Of a stretch of 22,785 bases of DNA, positions 15,040 through 22,785 are shown in pieces. Both the position numbers and the translations under genes were made by a program. The stretch comes from Gammaproteobacteria bacterium. GTDB lineage: Bacteria > Pseudomonadota > Gammaproteobacteria > Halothiobacillales > Halothiobacillaceae. The stretch is taken from contig JARJMX020000142.1 in assembly GCA_029335925.2 (NCBI GenBank), positions 1 through 22,785 of the forward strand, in the 5' to 3' direction. The notes beneath the pieces were generated by a model. That model saw nothing but the letters and a program-made list of their open reading frames with translations, had not been told where the DNA came from and made no database searches. Position 1 is the stretch's first letter. Every line of letters begins with the position of its first letter.

Positions 15040-17757
15040 ATGCCGATGACTCAGGAAATCAGCGAACGCCCCCCAAAGGACATCGCTTGGCACGCCGAAG
15101 CTGCTTCCACGGCGCTGAAGTGGTTGGAGAGCAACGATTCCTCGGGCCTGAGCAGCGATGAGGCGCGCACGCGGCTCAAACGCTACGGCCCCAACCGCCT
15201 ACCACCGCCGCGCAAGCGCGGTCCTCTGCTGCGTTTCCTGCTGCAATTCCACAACCCACTGATCTACGTGCTGCTGGCATCCGCTCTGGTCACCTTCGGC
15301 CTGGGCTACCTCATCGATGCCAGCGTGATCCTGGGCGTGGTCCTCATCAACGCGATCATCGGCTTCATCCAGGAAGGCAAGGCGGAAAAGGCCCTGGAGG
15401 CTGTGCGGGCGATGCTCGCAAGCCACGCCACGGTGCTGCGCCATGGCGAGCGCATGGAGATCGACGCGGCCGATCTGGTCCCGGGCGACATCGTCCTGCT
15501 CGAATCCGGCAGCAAGGTTCCAGCCGATCTGCGCCTGCTGAAGGTCAAGAATCTGCGCATCAACGAAGCGGCCCTGACCGGCGAGTCAGTCCCGGTCGAA
15601 AAAAACACCGACCCGGTGGATGCCTCCGCCGTGATCGGCGATCGCACCAACATGGCCTATTCCGGCACGGTGGTCACCTTCGGCCAGGCCCGGGGGCTCG
15701 TGGTCGCCACTGGAACCGCCACCGAGATCGGTCGCATCGGGACCATGGTCGCGGGTGTGGAAGACGTTGCGACCCCACTGACCCGCCGACTCGAGCAGTT
15801 CGCGCGCCAGATCACCCTGATCATCCTCGCCATCAGCCTAGTCACTTTCCTTTATGGCCATTACATCGGCAACATCCCCGCGTTCGAGATCTTCCTGGCC
15901 GTGGTGGGACTTGCGGTGGCTGCTATCCCGGAAGGGTTGCCGGCCATCGTCACCATCACACTCGCCATCGGCACCCGCCTCATGGCGCAAGAGAAGGCCG
16001 TACTGCGCCGCCTGCCGGCGGTCGAAAGCCTCGGCTCGGTGACCGTCATCTGCACAGACAAGACAGGCACCCTAACGCGCAATGAGATGACCGCCGTCCA
16101 ACTGATCATGCCTGGGCGCACGCTGGAGGTGAGCGGGGTCGGCTACGCCCCTGACGGCGGTTTCCTGCACGATGGGGAGCCCCTCGACCCACAGCAGGAC
16201 GAGTCCCTGATCCAGCTGGCCCGCTGCGCGCTGCTGTGCAACGATGCACGCCTACGCCACGACGACAACGGCGGCTGGAGCTTGGTCGGCGACCCCACCG
16301 AGGGAGCGCTGGTGACCCTCGCCATGAAGGCAGGTCTCGACCCGGCAGCGGAAACAGCTAACTACCCGCGCATCGACGAGATCCCGTTCGAATCCGAACA
16401 CCGCTTCATGGCCACCCTGCACCACGATCACGAGGGACACGCCTTCGTGCTCCTCAAGGGTGCGCCGGAGCGGGTTCTCGAGCTGTGTACCGAGGACGCC
16501 TCCGGCCAGCCAATCGACCGCCCGGCCTGGGAGGCGCGCATACTACAGGCCGCTGAGGCGGGCCAGCGAGTGCTTGCCCTCGCCCGCTGCAATATGACGC
16601 CCGGTACTACCGCCCTGTCCATGGAGGACATCACCCGGCGTTTCACCTTGCTGGGCCTGGTGGGGATGATCGACCCACCGCGCCCGGAGGCGATCGAGGC
16701 GGTGGCCCAATGCAAGCAGGCCGGCATCCGCGTGGTGATGATCACCGGCGACCACGCCGTCACCGCGGCGGCCATCGGCCGGGCCCTGGGGTTTGAGGTC
16801 GGCACGCCGCTGACCGGCGAGATGATCGATACCCTCGACGATGCCGACCTGCGCCAAGCGATGCGCACGACCGATGTCATCGCCCGCGCGAGCCCCGAGC
16901 ACAAGCTGCGGCTCGTCGCAGCTCTGCAGGCCGAGGGCGAACTGGTGGCGATGACCGGCGATGGGGTGAACGATGCCCCGGCGCTCAAGAGCGCCAACAT
17001 TGGCGTGGCCATGGGCCTGCGCGGCACCGACGCGGCCAAAGAGGCCGCCGACCTCGTGCTCACCGACGACAACTTCGCCACCATCGCACGCGCCGTACGC
17101 GAGGGACGGACGGTGTTCGACAATATCAAGAAGTCGCTGGTATTCATCCTGCCGACCAACGGCGGTCAGGCGGGCGTGATCCTGCTCGCGGTATTCGCCG
17201 GGCTCGCCCTGCCGGTCACCGCTGGCCAGATCCTGTGGGTGAACATGGTCACTGCGGTGACTCTGGCCCTAGCCCTCGCCTTCGAGCCAGGGGAACCCGG
17301 CATCATGCACCGTCCACCGCGCCCCCCGACCGAGCCCCTCATCACCCGGCTGATGCTTGCACGCATCGCCTACGTCAGCCTGTTGATGATCGGCGTGACC
17401 TTCGCGGTGTATGAGTGGGAATTTGCGCGCGGCAGCAACCTGGAGCTCGCGCGCACCGCGGCGGTCAACATGCTGGTGTTCGGCGAGATCGTCTACCTGT
17501 TCAACGTGCGCCATTTCACGGAATCGGCCATGCGGCGGGACACCCTGTACGGCAACCCCGTGGCCTTCTGGGCCAGCGCCATACTTATCGGCCTGCAGCT
17601 GCTGTTTACCTATGCCCCGCCGATGCAGCAGCTGTTCCATACCGCCGCCTTGGACGCGGCCTCTTGGGGGCTGATCCTGATCCTCGTGCTGGCCAAGTTC
17701 TTCGCGGTGGAGGGCGAGAAGTGGCTGCTGCGCCGCATGGGTATCCGCCGCATGTAG
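15040..17757 (+). CDS. P-type cation-transporting ATPase (type II-like), atypical ion site
   Basis: An inner-membrane ATP-driven cation pump of 905 residues. In order it has an N-terminal cation-ATPase domain (about 10-75), helices 1-2, the actuator TGES motif (180-183), helix 4 with PEGLP (297-301), the phosphorylation motif DKTGTLT (Asp340) and the hinge GDGVNDAP (640-647), then six C-terminal helices. Helix 4 keeps the glutamate used by calcium pumps (Glu298). In helix 5 the usual Glu is replaced by Gln (PTNGGQAG), and in helix 6 the usual Asp by Ala (NMVTAV, Ala739). A standard SERCA-type calcium specificity is therefore doubtful, and the ion is unknown. Two starts are possible (15040 and 15046). 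It heads an operon with DUF2062, antiporter and stress-protein genes. Confidence 0.92.
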   Translation: MPMTQEISERPPKDIAWHAEAASTALKWLESNDSSGLSSDEARTRLKRYGPNRLPPPRKRGPLLRFLLQFHNPLIYVLLASALVTFGLGYLIDASVILGVVLINAIIGFIQEGKAEKALEAVRAMLASHATVLRHGERMEIDAADLVPGDIVLLESGSKVPADLRLLKVKNLRINEAALTGESVPVEKNTDPVDASAVIGDRTNMAYSGTVVTFGQARGLVVATGTATEIGRIGTMVAGVEDVATPLTRRLEQFARQITLIILAISLVTFLYGHYIGNIPAFEIFLAVVGLAVAAIPEGLPAIVTITLAIGTRLMAQEKAVLRRLPAVESLGSVTVICTDKTGTLTRNEMTAVQLIMPGRTLEVSGVGYAPDGGFLHDGEPLDPQQDESLIQLARCALLCNDARLRHDDNGGWSLVGDPTEGALVTLAMKAGLDPAAETANYPRIDEIPFESEHRFMATLHHDHEGHAFVLLKGAPERVLELCTEDASGQPIDRPAWEARILQAAEAGQRVLALARCNMTPGTTALSMEDITRRFTLLGLVGMIDPPRPEAIEAVAQCKQAGIRVVMITGDHAVTAAAIGRALGFEVGTPLTGEMIDTLDDADLRQAMRTTDVIARASPEHKLRLVAALQAEGELVAMTGDGVNDAPALKSANIGVAMGLRGTDAAKEAADLVLTDDNFATIARAVREGRTVFDNIKKSLVFILPTNGGQAGVILLAVFAGLALPVTAGQILWVNMVTAVTLALALAFEPGEPGIMHRPPRPPTEPLITRLMLARIAYVSLLMIGVTFAVYEWEFARGSNLELARTAAVNMLVFGEIVYLFNVRHFTESAMRRDTLYGNPVAFWASAILIGLQLLFTYAPPMQQLFHTAALDAASWGLILILVLAKFFAVEGEKWLLRRMGIRRM

Positions 17758-17764
17758 GAGAATC

Positions 17765-18307
17765 ATGTTCGAACGTCTGCGCCGCCTCATGCCCACTCCT
17801 CAACAGCTGCATGACAGCCGCTGGCTGCGCTGGCTCGGCCCCTGGCTGCACCAACCTGCCCTGTGGCGCTGGTCACGGCGCGGGGTGGCCCTGGGCGTCG
17901 CCCTCGGGGTATTCTTCGGCCTGCTGATCCCGATCGCACAAATCCCGCTGTCGGCAGCGGCCGCCGTCATGCTGCGCGCCAACCTACCAGCAGCCGCCGC
18001 CAGCACTCTGATCACCAACCCGGCCACCTTCGGCCCTATCTACTACGGCGCCTATAAGCTCGGCGCCTGGATCACGGGGGAAAAGACCCTGCCCACCACG
18101 CCCGAGGCGATGGAGGAGGCTGTCTTCCACGAGGATGCGAGCCTGATCGAACGCATCAAGGCCCTGGGGCAGCCGCTGCTGGTGGGGCTGGCCCTCATCG
18201 CCACCCTGATGGGCGAGCTGAGCTACGTTGTGATCAGCATCATCTGGCGCTGGCGCGTCATGCGTCGCAGGCGCGCCAGGCAGCGTGTCGTCGAAAGGAG
18301 ACTATGA
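17765..18307 (+). CDS. DUF2062 membrane protein
   Basis: A 180-residue protein with the DUF2062 pattern: an N-terminal basic segment (MFERLRRLMPTPQQL), then hydrophobic helices at about 38-58 (GVALGVALGVFFGLLIPIAQ), 60-82 and 140-165. NPATFGPIYYGAYKLG between them is the family signature. The tail is strongly basic (WRWRVMRRRRARQRVV). The biochemical role of DUF2062 is not established. The ribosome binding site AGGAG overlaps the ATPase stop, and its own stop overlaps the next start (ATGA), so it is made together with the ATPase. Confidence 0.87.
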   Translation: MFERLRRLMPTPQQLHDSRWLRWLGPWLHQPALWRWSRRGVALGVALGVFFGLLIPIAQIPLSAAAAVMLRANLPAAAASTLITNPATFGPIYYGAYKLGAWITGEKTLPTTPEAMEEAVFHEDASLIERIKALGQPLLVGLALIATLMGELSYVVISIIWRWRVMRRRRARQRVVERRL

Positions 18308-18794
18308 CCATCGTCCAGCCCTTCGCCGAATGAGCCCTGCTGCTGGTCATCACCGCCGTCGTGGGGGCCCTCGTCCTGCGGCTGCGGCAGCCCATGCTGA
18401 TCGCCTTCATCGCGGTGGGCATCCTGGTGGGGCCGGCCGGCCTTGAACTGGTGCGCTCCCACGACCAGATCGACCTGTTGGCGCAAGTCGGCATAGCCGT
18501 GCTGCTGTTTTTGGTCGGCCTGAAGCTCGATCTACAGCACGTGCGCCATATCGGCCCGGTCGCGCTCGCCACCGGCCTCGGCCAGTTGGCTTTCACGATC
18601 CTGTTCGGCTTTCTGCATGCGCTGGAGGCTTAGGCTACCCGGGACGCATCGCCGCGGTGGTGCGCGATGAGAGTCACGAACAAGCCATGCGCCAGGCCGG
18701 CATTGAGCGCATCATCAACCCCTTCCTCGATGCCACCGATCATGCCGCCGAAGCATTCGTGCGCGACCTTCACATACCGGAGCAAAGCCCATGA
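18304..18794 (+). pseudogene. Kef-type monovalent cation:proton antiporter, nonsense and internal deletion
   Basis: The start ATG overlaps the DUF2062 stop and has an AAGGAG site. The frame reads MTIVQPFAE then TGA at codon 10, then continues in frame with ALLLVITAVVGALVLRLRQP, MLIAFIAVGILVGPAGLEL, DLLAQVGIAVLLFLVGLKLD and GLGQLAFTILFGFLHALEA. This is the first three or four helices of a CPA2/Kef antiporter. At 18633 the frame stops, and the next frame gives LGYPGRIAAVVRDESHEQAM, RQAGIERIINPFLDATDHAA and EAFVRDLHIPEQSP. That is the end of the TrkA-N nucleotide-binding domain. Roughly 400 codons between are missing. The stop (18792-18794) overlaps the next gene's ATG. The transporter is dead but the operon junctions are kept. 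Confidence 0.85.
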
Positions 18795-19675
18795 CCACCT
18801 TCCGCACCGTACTTGCCGCCACCGACTTCTCCGCGCCCTCGCGCCACGCCGTCACCCGCGCGGCCATGATTGCCCGTGACTGCGGGGCGCGGCTCGAGCT
18901 TTTGCACGTGATTCAACCGGAGGCGCTCGACCAGCTGCGCCGCCTGCTAGGGCAGGAGGCCGAGGCCGCCCTGCCCCGCGTGCAGGACGAGGCGCGCAAC
19001 ATACTGGCGCAGATGGCCAACGACCTCTGCGCGCCACTCGGGATCAGCCCTGGCATCCACCTCGCAAGCGGGCCTATCCTTCAGGAGATTTCCAGCGAAG
19101 CCGACGCCCTCAATGCCGACCTGCTGGTGCTGGGCGCGCGCGGTATGGGCTTTATGCACCGCCTCATGCTGGGCTCCACTGCCGAGCGCATGCTGCGCAA
19201 GACCCTGCGCTCGCTGCTGGTCGTCAAGCAGCTGCCGCACGAGGGCTACCGTCGGGTGCTGATCCCGGTGGACTTCTCCGACTACTCGCTGCGCGCCATC
19301 CGCCAAGCCCGGGCCATCGCCCCCCAGGCCGACCTCATCCTCCTGCATGTCTTCGACAGTACGCTGGAGGGCACCCTGCGCTATGCCGGGGTCACCGAGG
19401 AGAGGATCCACCAGTACCAGATGGAGGCCCGCCAGGAGGCGCTGCGCGACCTGGAACTGCTGGCCCAGAAGGCCGGACTGGAACCCCACGGCTACCAGCG
19501 CATCGCGCTCACCGGCCATCCCCCCACCTGCATCCTGGAGCAGGAGGAGGAGAAGGACGCCGATCTGATCGTCATGGGCAAGCACGGCAAGGGTGCTGGC
19601 GAAGAACTACTGCTTGGCAGCACTACCAAGCATGTGCTTGCCGAATCGAGGGGGGATGTGCTCGTGGCCCGCTGA
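18791..19675 (+). CDS. Universal stress protein, tandem UspA domains
   Basis: A 294-residue cytoplasmic protein made of two Usp domains (about 1-147 and 154-294). Each starts with a Rossmann-like strand and Asp (VLAATDFSAPS; VLIPVDFSDYS). Each ends with the ATP-binding G-x2-G-x9-G-S/T pattern (GARGMGFMHRLMLGSTAE; GKHGKGAGEELLLGSTTK). Tandem Usp proteins often accompany ion transporters and act in stress adaptation, which suits its place after the cation ATPase and antiporter genes. The ATG overlaps the antiporter pseudogene stop, with GGAG at 18779-18782. Both domains look intact. Confidence 0.93.
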   Translation: MTTFRTVLAATDFSAPSRHAVTRAAMIARDCGARLELLHVIQPEALDQLRRLLGQEAEAALPRVQDEARNILAQMANDLCAPLGISPGIHLASGPILQEISSEADALNADLLVLGARGMGFMHRLMLGSTAERMLRKTLRSLLVVKQLPHEGYRRVLIPVDFSDYSLRAIRQARAIAPQADLILLHVFDSTLEGTLRYAGVTEERIHQYQMEARQEALRDLELLAQKAGLEPHGYQRIALTGHPPTCILEQEEEKDADLIVMGKHGKGAGEELLLGSTTKHVLAESRGDVLVAR

Positions 19676-19687
19676 AGGCCAAGCGGC

Positions 19688-21067
19688 TCAGCCCTCGCGC
19701 CGCCAGCGCGTGCCGGAGGGGCCATCCTCGAGCACCACGCCGTCAAGGGCCAGCTGCTCACGGATCGCGTCAGCGCGGGCGAAGTCACGGGCGGCACGGG
19801 CCTCCAGTCGCTGGCGGATGAGATCCTCGATGGCCGCATCGCTCAAGCCGCCCTGACGCACACCGCCACGCAGGAAGGCCTCCGGTGCCTCGTGCAAAAG
19901 GCCAAGAATGCCACCAAGGTGTTTCAGGGTGGCGGCCGCCTGGCGGCGCGCCTCGCCGCTGTGCCTGTTCGCCTCGCCGGCCAGTTCAAACAGTACCGCG
20001 ATGGCCTCGGGGGTGTTGAAATCGTCGTCCATCGCCTGCGTGAAACGCGTCACAAACTCCGGCAGAGGGGCCACCCCAGTCACATCCCCAGCGTCGCGCA
20101 GGGCGGTGTACAGGCGCGTCAGGGCACTGCGCGCGGCGCGCAGCTGCTCATCGCTGTAGTTCAGCGGACTACGGTAGTGGCTGTTGAGGATGAAGAAACG
20201 GATCTCCTCCGGGCGGAAGTCCTTGAGCACCTCGCGCACGGTGAAGAAGTTGCCGAGCGACTTGGACATCTTCTCTTCGTTCACCCGCACGAAGCCGTTG
20301 TGCATCCAGTAGTTGACATAGTGACAGCCGGTCGCCGCCTCGCTCTGGGCGATCTCGTTCTCATGGTGCGGGAACTGCAGGTCCATCCCGCCGCCGTGGA
20401 TGTCGAAGCTGTGCCCAAGGTACGTGGTGGACATGGCCGAGCATTCGATATGCCAGCCCGGACGGCCCGGACCCCAAGGGGACTCCCACGCTGGTTCCCC
20501 AGGCTTGGCGGCCTTCCACAGCACGAAGTCGAGCGGATCGTCCTTGGCCTCGCCGATCTCCACCCGCGCCCCGGCGCGTAGGTCATCCAGATTCTTGCCG
20601 GACAGTCGGCCGTAGCCTTCGAACCGGCTCACGTCGTAGTAGACATCACCGTTGGCAGCGACATAGGCATAGCCCTTGTCGATCAGGGTCTGGATCATCG
20701 CCAGCATCTCGGGGATGGAGCCGGTGGCGCGCGGTTCATGATCGGGGCGCAGGCAGCCAAGCCTGTCGGCATCCTCGTGCATGGCGTCGATGAAGCGCTG
20801 GGTCAGGGCCTGGATGGTCTCGCCGCGCTCGTGCGCGCGCTGAATGATCTTGTCGTCGATGTCGGTGATATTGCGCACGTAGGTCACCTGATACCCCGTG
20901 TGTTTGAGGTAGCGGTAGACCATGTCGAACACCACCATGACCCGCGCATGTCCCAGGTGACAGTAGTCGTACACTGTCATGCCGCACACGTACATGCGGA
21001 CCTTACCGGGTTCGATGGGGATGAAGACCTGTTTTTCGCGGGATTCGGTGTTGTAGATGTGCAGCAT
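19688..21067 (-). CDS. cysS: Cysteinyl-tRNA synthetase
   Basis: CysS charges tRNA-Cys with cysteine. From the ATG at 21067 the protein is 459 residues, starting [15 protein letters not shown], the normal family N-terminus. The frame is open upstream to 21172 but that part overlaps a terminator-like hairpin and is not conserved in style. Zinc ligands include Cys28 (YVCGMTVYD), then WHIECSAM and [15 protein letters not shown]. The HIGH motif reads HLGH (37-40) and the KMSKS motif is at about 266-270. The C-terminal anticodon-binding DALR-like region ends RWRREG. No good ribosome binding site lies before the chosen ATG. It converges on the universal stress gene, with stops 12 bases apart. Confidence 0.96.
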   Translation of the reverse strand: MLHIYNTESREKQVFIPIEPGKVRMYVCGMTVYDYCHLGHARVMVVFDMVYRYLKHTGYQVTYVRNITDIDDKIIQRAHERGETIQALTQRFIDAMHEDADRLGCLRPDHEPRATGSIPEMLAMIQTLIDKGYAYVAANGDVYYDVSRFEGYGRLSGKNLDDLRAGARVEIGEAKDDPLDFVLWKAAKPGEPAWESPWGPGRPGWHIECSAMSTTYLGHSFDIHGGGMDLQFPHHENEIAQSEAATGCHYVNYWMHNGFVRVNEEKMSKSLGNFFTVREVLKDFRPEEIRFFILNSHYRSPLNYSDEQLRAARSALTRLYTALRDAGDVTGVAPLPEFVTRFTQAMDDDFNTPEAIAVLFELAGEANRHSGEARRQAAATLKHLGGILGLLHEAPEAFLRGGVRQGGLSDAAIEDLIRQRLEARAARDFARADAIREQLALDGVVLEDGPSGTRWRREG

Positions 21068-21083
21068 GGCGAAAGATTTGGGC

Positions 21084-21117
21084 AAAGAAAAAGGCCACTC
21101 TCGAAGGTGTGGCCTTT
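21084..21117 (-). terminator. Terminator-like hairpin between the RRM gene and cysS
   Basis: On the minus strand AAAGGCCAC (complement of 21109-21117) pairs with GTGGCCTTT (complement of 21090-21098) around a 10-base loop and is followed by TTTTTCTTT. This is a good intrinsic terminator for the RRM gene. It ends only 16 bases before the cysS ATG, so it also lies in any cysS leader transcribed from upstream. Confidence 0.8.
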
Positions 21118-21193
21118 CCATTCTAACAGCACGTTCAGGACTGGACGGCTGCCGTTTTTGGCGCAGCGGCAAAATTGCTGCGCTCCTCGCGAC

Positions 21194-21490
21194 TTAGAAG
21201 CGGCGCGGACGCGGGGCGAAGCGGCCTTCGCGGCGCGGACGCTCTTCGCGCGGACGGGCCTCGTTCACGCGCAAGATACGGCCATCGATCTCTTGGCCGT
21301 CGAGGGCCTTGATGGCCGCAAGGCCGGCCTCGCGGTTCGGCATCTCGACAAAGCCGAAGCCCTTGGAACGGCCGGTTTCGCGATCCACCACGACCTTGGC
21401 GGAGGCGATTTCACCATAACCCTCGAAAGCCTGGCGAAGGCCTGCGTCATCGGTGCGAAAGGACAGGTTGCCCACGTAAATATTGATCAT
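21194..21490 (-). CDS. RRM-domain RNA-binding protein (cold-shock type, RGG/RPR tail)
   Basis: A 98-residue single RRM protein of the small bacterial RNP family, often cold induced. The RNP2 motif IYVGNL is at 4-9 and RNP1 KGFGFVEM at 43-50. The beta-alpha-beta-beta-alpha-beta fold covers 1-78. A short arginine/proline-rich tail follows (ARPREERPRREGRFAPRPRR). The ATG at 21490 gives the standard MINIYVGNLSF start; the open frame to 21538 is an unlikely extension. The roughly 230-base spacer to the divergent ppiB start could hold a regulated leader, but no definite thermosensor structure was identified. Confidence 0.93.
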   Translation of the reverse strand: MINIYVGNLSFRTDDAGLRQAFEGYGEIASAKVVVDRETGRSKGFGFVEMPNREAGLAAIKALDGQEIDGRILRVNEARPREERPRREGRFAPRPRRF

Positions 21491-21683
21491 ACCAATCAGT
21501 CTTGAACATGCGTCATGGAAAAACAGCGTCAGTATCAACCCACGACGCAGCGTGAAACTGACGTGACCCGAAGGTCTTCAAGCATACGTTGCCGTGCTTG
21601 CACGACCGAACGCAAGCCTATCGTAAGCCCAATTTCCGTAAGCAGAAAGCACTTTCGGCATTTATTTGTGCGGGGTGCCACGT

Positions 21684-21689
21684 TATGAT
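21684..21689 (+). promoter_or_regulatory. -10 box candidate for ppiB-lpxH
   Basis: TATGAT at 21684-21689 lies 34 bases before the ppiB GTG and right before a run of eight T. The best -35 (TTTATT, 21661-21666, 17-base spacer) is weak. Confidence 0.35.
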
Positions 21690-21722
21690 GTTTTTTTTCA
21701 ACACACTCGGGGCAAGCTTTCC

Positions 21723-22241
21723 GTGTCCAGCCATCCGCGCATCAAGATTTCCACCCGCCTGGGCGACATTGTCGTCGAACTGAATGCCGAAGCCGCACCT
21801 AAGACCGTGGCCAATATCCTGGCCTATGTCGATGAGGGTTTTTATGACGGTACCCTGTTCCACCGCGTGATCCCCGGTTTCATAATCCAGGGCGGCGGTC
21901 TGACCCCCGACATGGCCAACAAGCCCACCCGCGCCCCGATCGAGAACGAGGCCACCAACGGCCTACCGAACGTGCGCGGCAGCATCGCCATGGCCCGCAC
22001 GCCGAACCCGCACTCGGCCACCAGCCAGTTCTTCATCAACCTCAAGGACAATGCCTTCCTGAACTACACCAGCCCAACCCCGAACGGCTGGGGCTACTGT
22101 GTGTTCGGTAAGGTGGTCGAGGGTATGCACGTGGTCGATGCCATCGCCCAGGAACCAACCGGCATGCGCGCCGGCCATAGCGATGTGCCGCGCAACGACG
22201 TGGTGATCGAGAAGGTCACACGCGTCGAAACCGTCGAATAA
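21723..22241 (+). CDS. ppiB: Cyclophilin-type peptidyl-prolyl cis-trans isomerase B (cytoplasmic)
   Basis: This cyclophilin speeds proline isomerisation during protein folding. From the GTG at 21723 it has 172 residues and no signal peptide, fitting the cytoplasmic PpiB. Active-site motifs are FHRVIPGFIIQGGG (catalytic Arg), GSIAMARTPNPHSATSQFFI and WGYCVFGKVVEGMHVVD. The frame is open to an ATG at 21666, but those residues precede the family start and span the -10 box, so the GTG was preferred. It is followed after six bases by lpxH and is divergent from the RRM-cysS side, a conserved gammaproteobacterial neighbourhood with the RRM gene inserted. Confidence 0.93.
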   Translation: MSSHPRIKISTRLGDIVVELNAEAAPKTVANILAYVDEGFYDGTLFHRVIPGFIIQGGGLTPDMANKPTRAPIENEATNGLPNVRGSIAMARTPNPHSATSQFFINLKDNAFLNYTSPTPNGWGYCVFGKVVEGMHVVDAIAQEPTGMRAGHSDVPRNDVVIEKVTRVETVE

Positions 22242-22247
22242 GGTATC

Positions 22248-22785
22248 TTGGCGCAGGAAACCCTCTTCCTCGCCGACCTGCACCTGCGTGAGCAGGCGCC
22301 GCAGGTTACGCGCAGGCTGCTCGCTCTCGAACCGCGCCTGTGCAAGGCGCAGGGGATCTACATCCTCGGTGACCTGGTCGAGGTGTGGATCGGCGATGAT
22401 GCGCCGATCGATCCCGACCTCCTCCCTGCCTTTGCCCTGCTACGTCGTCTAACCGATACGGGCGTTCCGGTCTTTTTTCAGCACGGCAACCGCGACTTTT
22501 TGATCGGCCAGCATCTTGCTCGCCGCTTTGGCTTCCGCCTACTGCCGGAGGAGGTGGTGATCATCCTATACGACCGGCCCGTAGCCCTCGCGCATGTCTA
22601 CCAACTCTGAACCTACGATCTGGCCTACCAGCGCCTGCGCCGCAGGCTGCGCCATCCAATAACCCGATTCATCCTGCATCACCTGCCGCTTCGCATGCGC
22701 AGGAAGCTCGCCTTCCGTCTGCGCGAGCGCATCCGGAAGGCGACAGGCCACAAGGCCGCGGACATCATGGATGTCACTCCGGGAG
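22248..22785 (+). pseudogene. lpxH: UDP-2,3-diacylglucosamine diphosphatase (LpxH) with in-frame stop; runs off window
   Basis: LpxH removes UMP from UDP-2,3-diacylglucosamine in lipid A synthesis. From a TTG start with AAGG five bases upstream the frame shows the metallophosphoesterase motifs DLHL (Asp10, His12), GDLVEVWIGDD (41-51) and HGNRDF (79-84). At residue 116 the expected H-G-D-x-x-C-T-D-D appears as H-V-Y-Q-L-stop-T-Y-D (TGA at 22608-22610). The same frame then continues with normal LpxH sequence, DLAYQRLRRRLRHPITRFIL and ATGHKAADIMDVTP, to the window edge. The gene is therefore full-length in layout but broken by a stop and by loss of the metal-binding Asp. A sequencing or assembly error is possible. 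Confidence 0.85.

Noticed and set aside
16428..17159. 243-codon frame antisense to the P-type ATPase
   Set aside because: It is a shadow of the conserved catalytic region on the plus strand.
18947..19585. 212-codon frame antisense to the universal stress gene
   Set aside because: Mirror of a clear two-domain Usp protein; no own motifs.
1..22785. CRISPR array, tRNA or rRNA genes
   Set aside because: No regularly spaced repeats and no tRNA cloverleaf other than the tRNA-like part of tmRNA were found.

Overview
The window looks like chromosomal DNA of a GC-rich gammaproteobacterium. Supporting this are an rnfABCD operon, a FimX-type type IV pilus regulator, psd, prmB, a one-piece tmRNA, and the cysS / ppiB-lpxH divergon familiar from gammaproteobacteria. 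A Chromatiales-like host would fit, but that is inference; there is no rRNA or other decisive marker.

Left part (1-9473), mostly core genes. On the minus strand, rnfA-rnfB-rnfC-rnfD (rnfD runs off the left edge) encode a membrane electron-transport complex. The rnf genes lie just downstream of a tight fimX-thpR pair. Behind fimX is a frameshifted C-terminal scrap of an integrase-type transposase (about 6300-6577). Then psd (minus) and prmB plus a DUF486 membrane protein (plus) diverge. The tmRNA gene ssrA (9107-9473) follows with its own promoter-like sequence and a strong terminator.

Middle part (9474-15039), an accessory island immediately 3' of ssrA. It holds an ISL3 transposase C-terminal scrap, a small truncated ORF, an apparently intact ParD/ParE toxin-antitoxin pair, and an IS5-family element (10564-11551) with recognisable ends but an internally deleted, frameshifted transposase. 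Beyond these is a decayed defence operon on the minus strand: a WYL-type regulator (BrxR/CapW-like) broken by several lesions, an intact DUF262-DUF1524 (GmrSD-like) nuclease gene, and an hsdM whose start is broken and whose 3' part is cut off at the IS5 end. No integrase and no duplicated attachment site were seen.

Right part (15040-22785). A coupled plus-strand operon encodes a P-type cation ATPase, a DUF2062 membrane protein, a Kef-type antiporter reduced by an internal deletion and a nonsense codon, and a tandem-domain universal stress protein. Its ATGA overlaps survive although the antiporter is dead. Next come cysS and a small RRM RNA-binding protein on the minus strand, then ppiB and lpxH on the plus strand. 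lpxH carries an in-frame stop beside altered metal-site residues and runs off the right edge.

The main theme is gene decay in an otherwise ordinary chromosome: at least six broken genes in 23 kb. I did not find a convincing, wholly new system. The best candidates for a second look are the surviving DUF262-DUF1524 gene in a dead defence operon, the disrupted normally essential lpxH, and the P-type ATPase lacking two of the classical calcium ligands.
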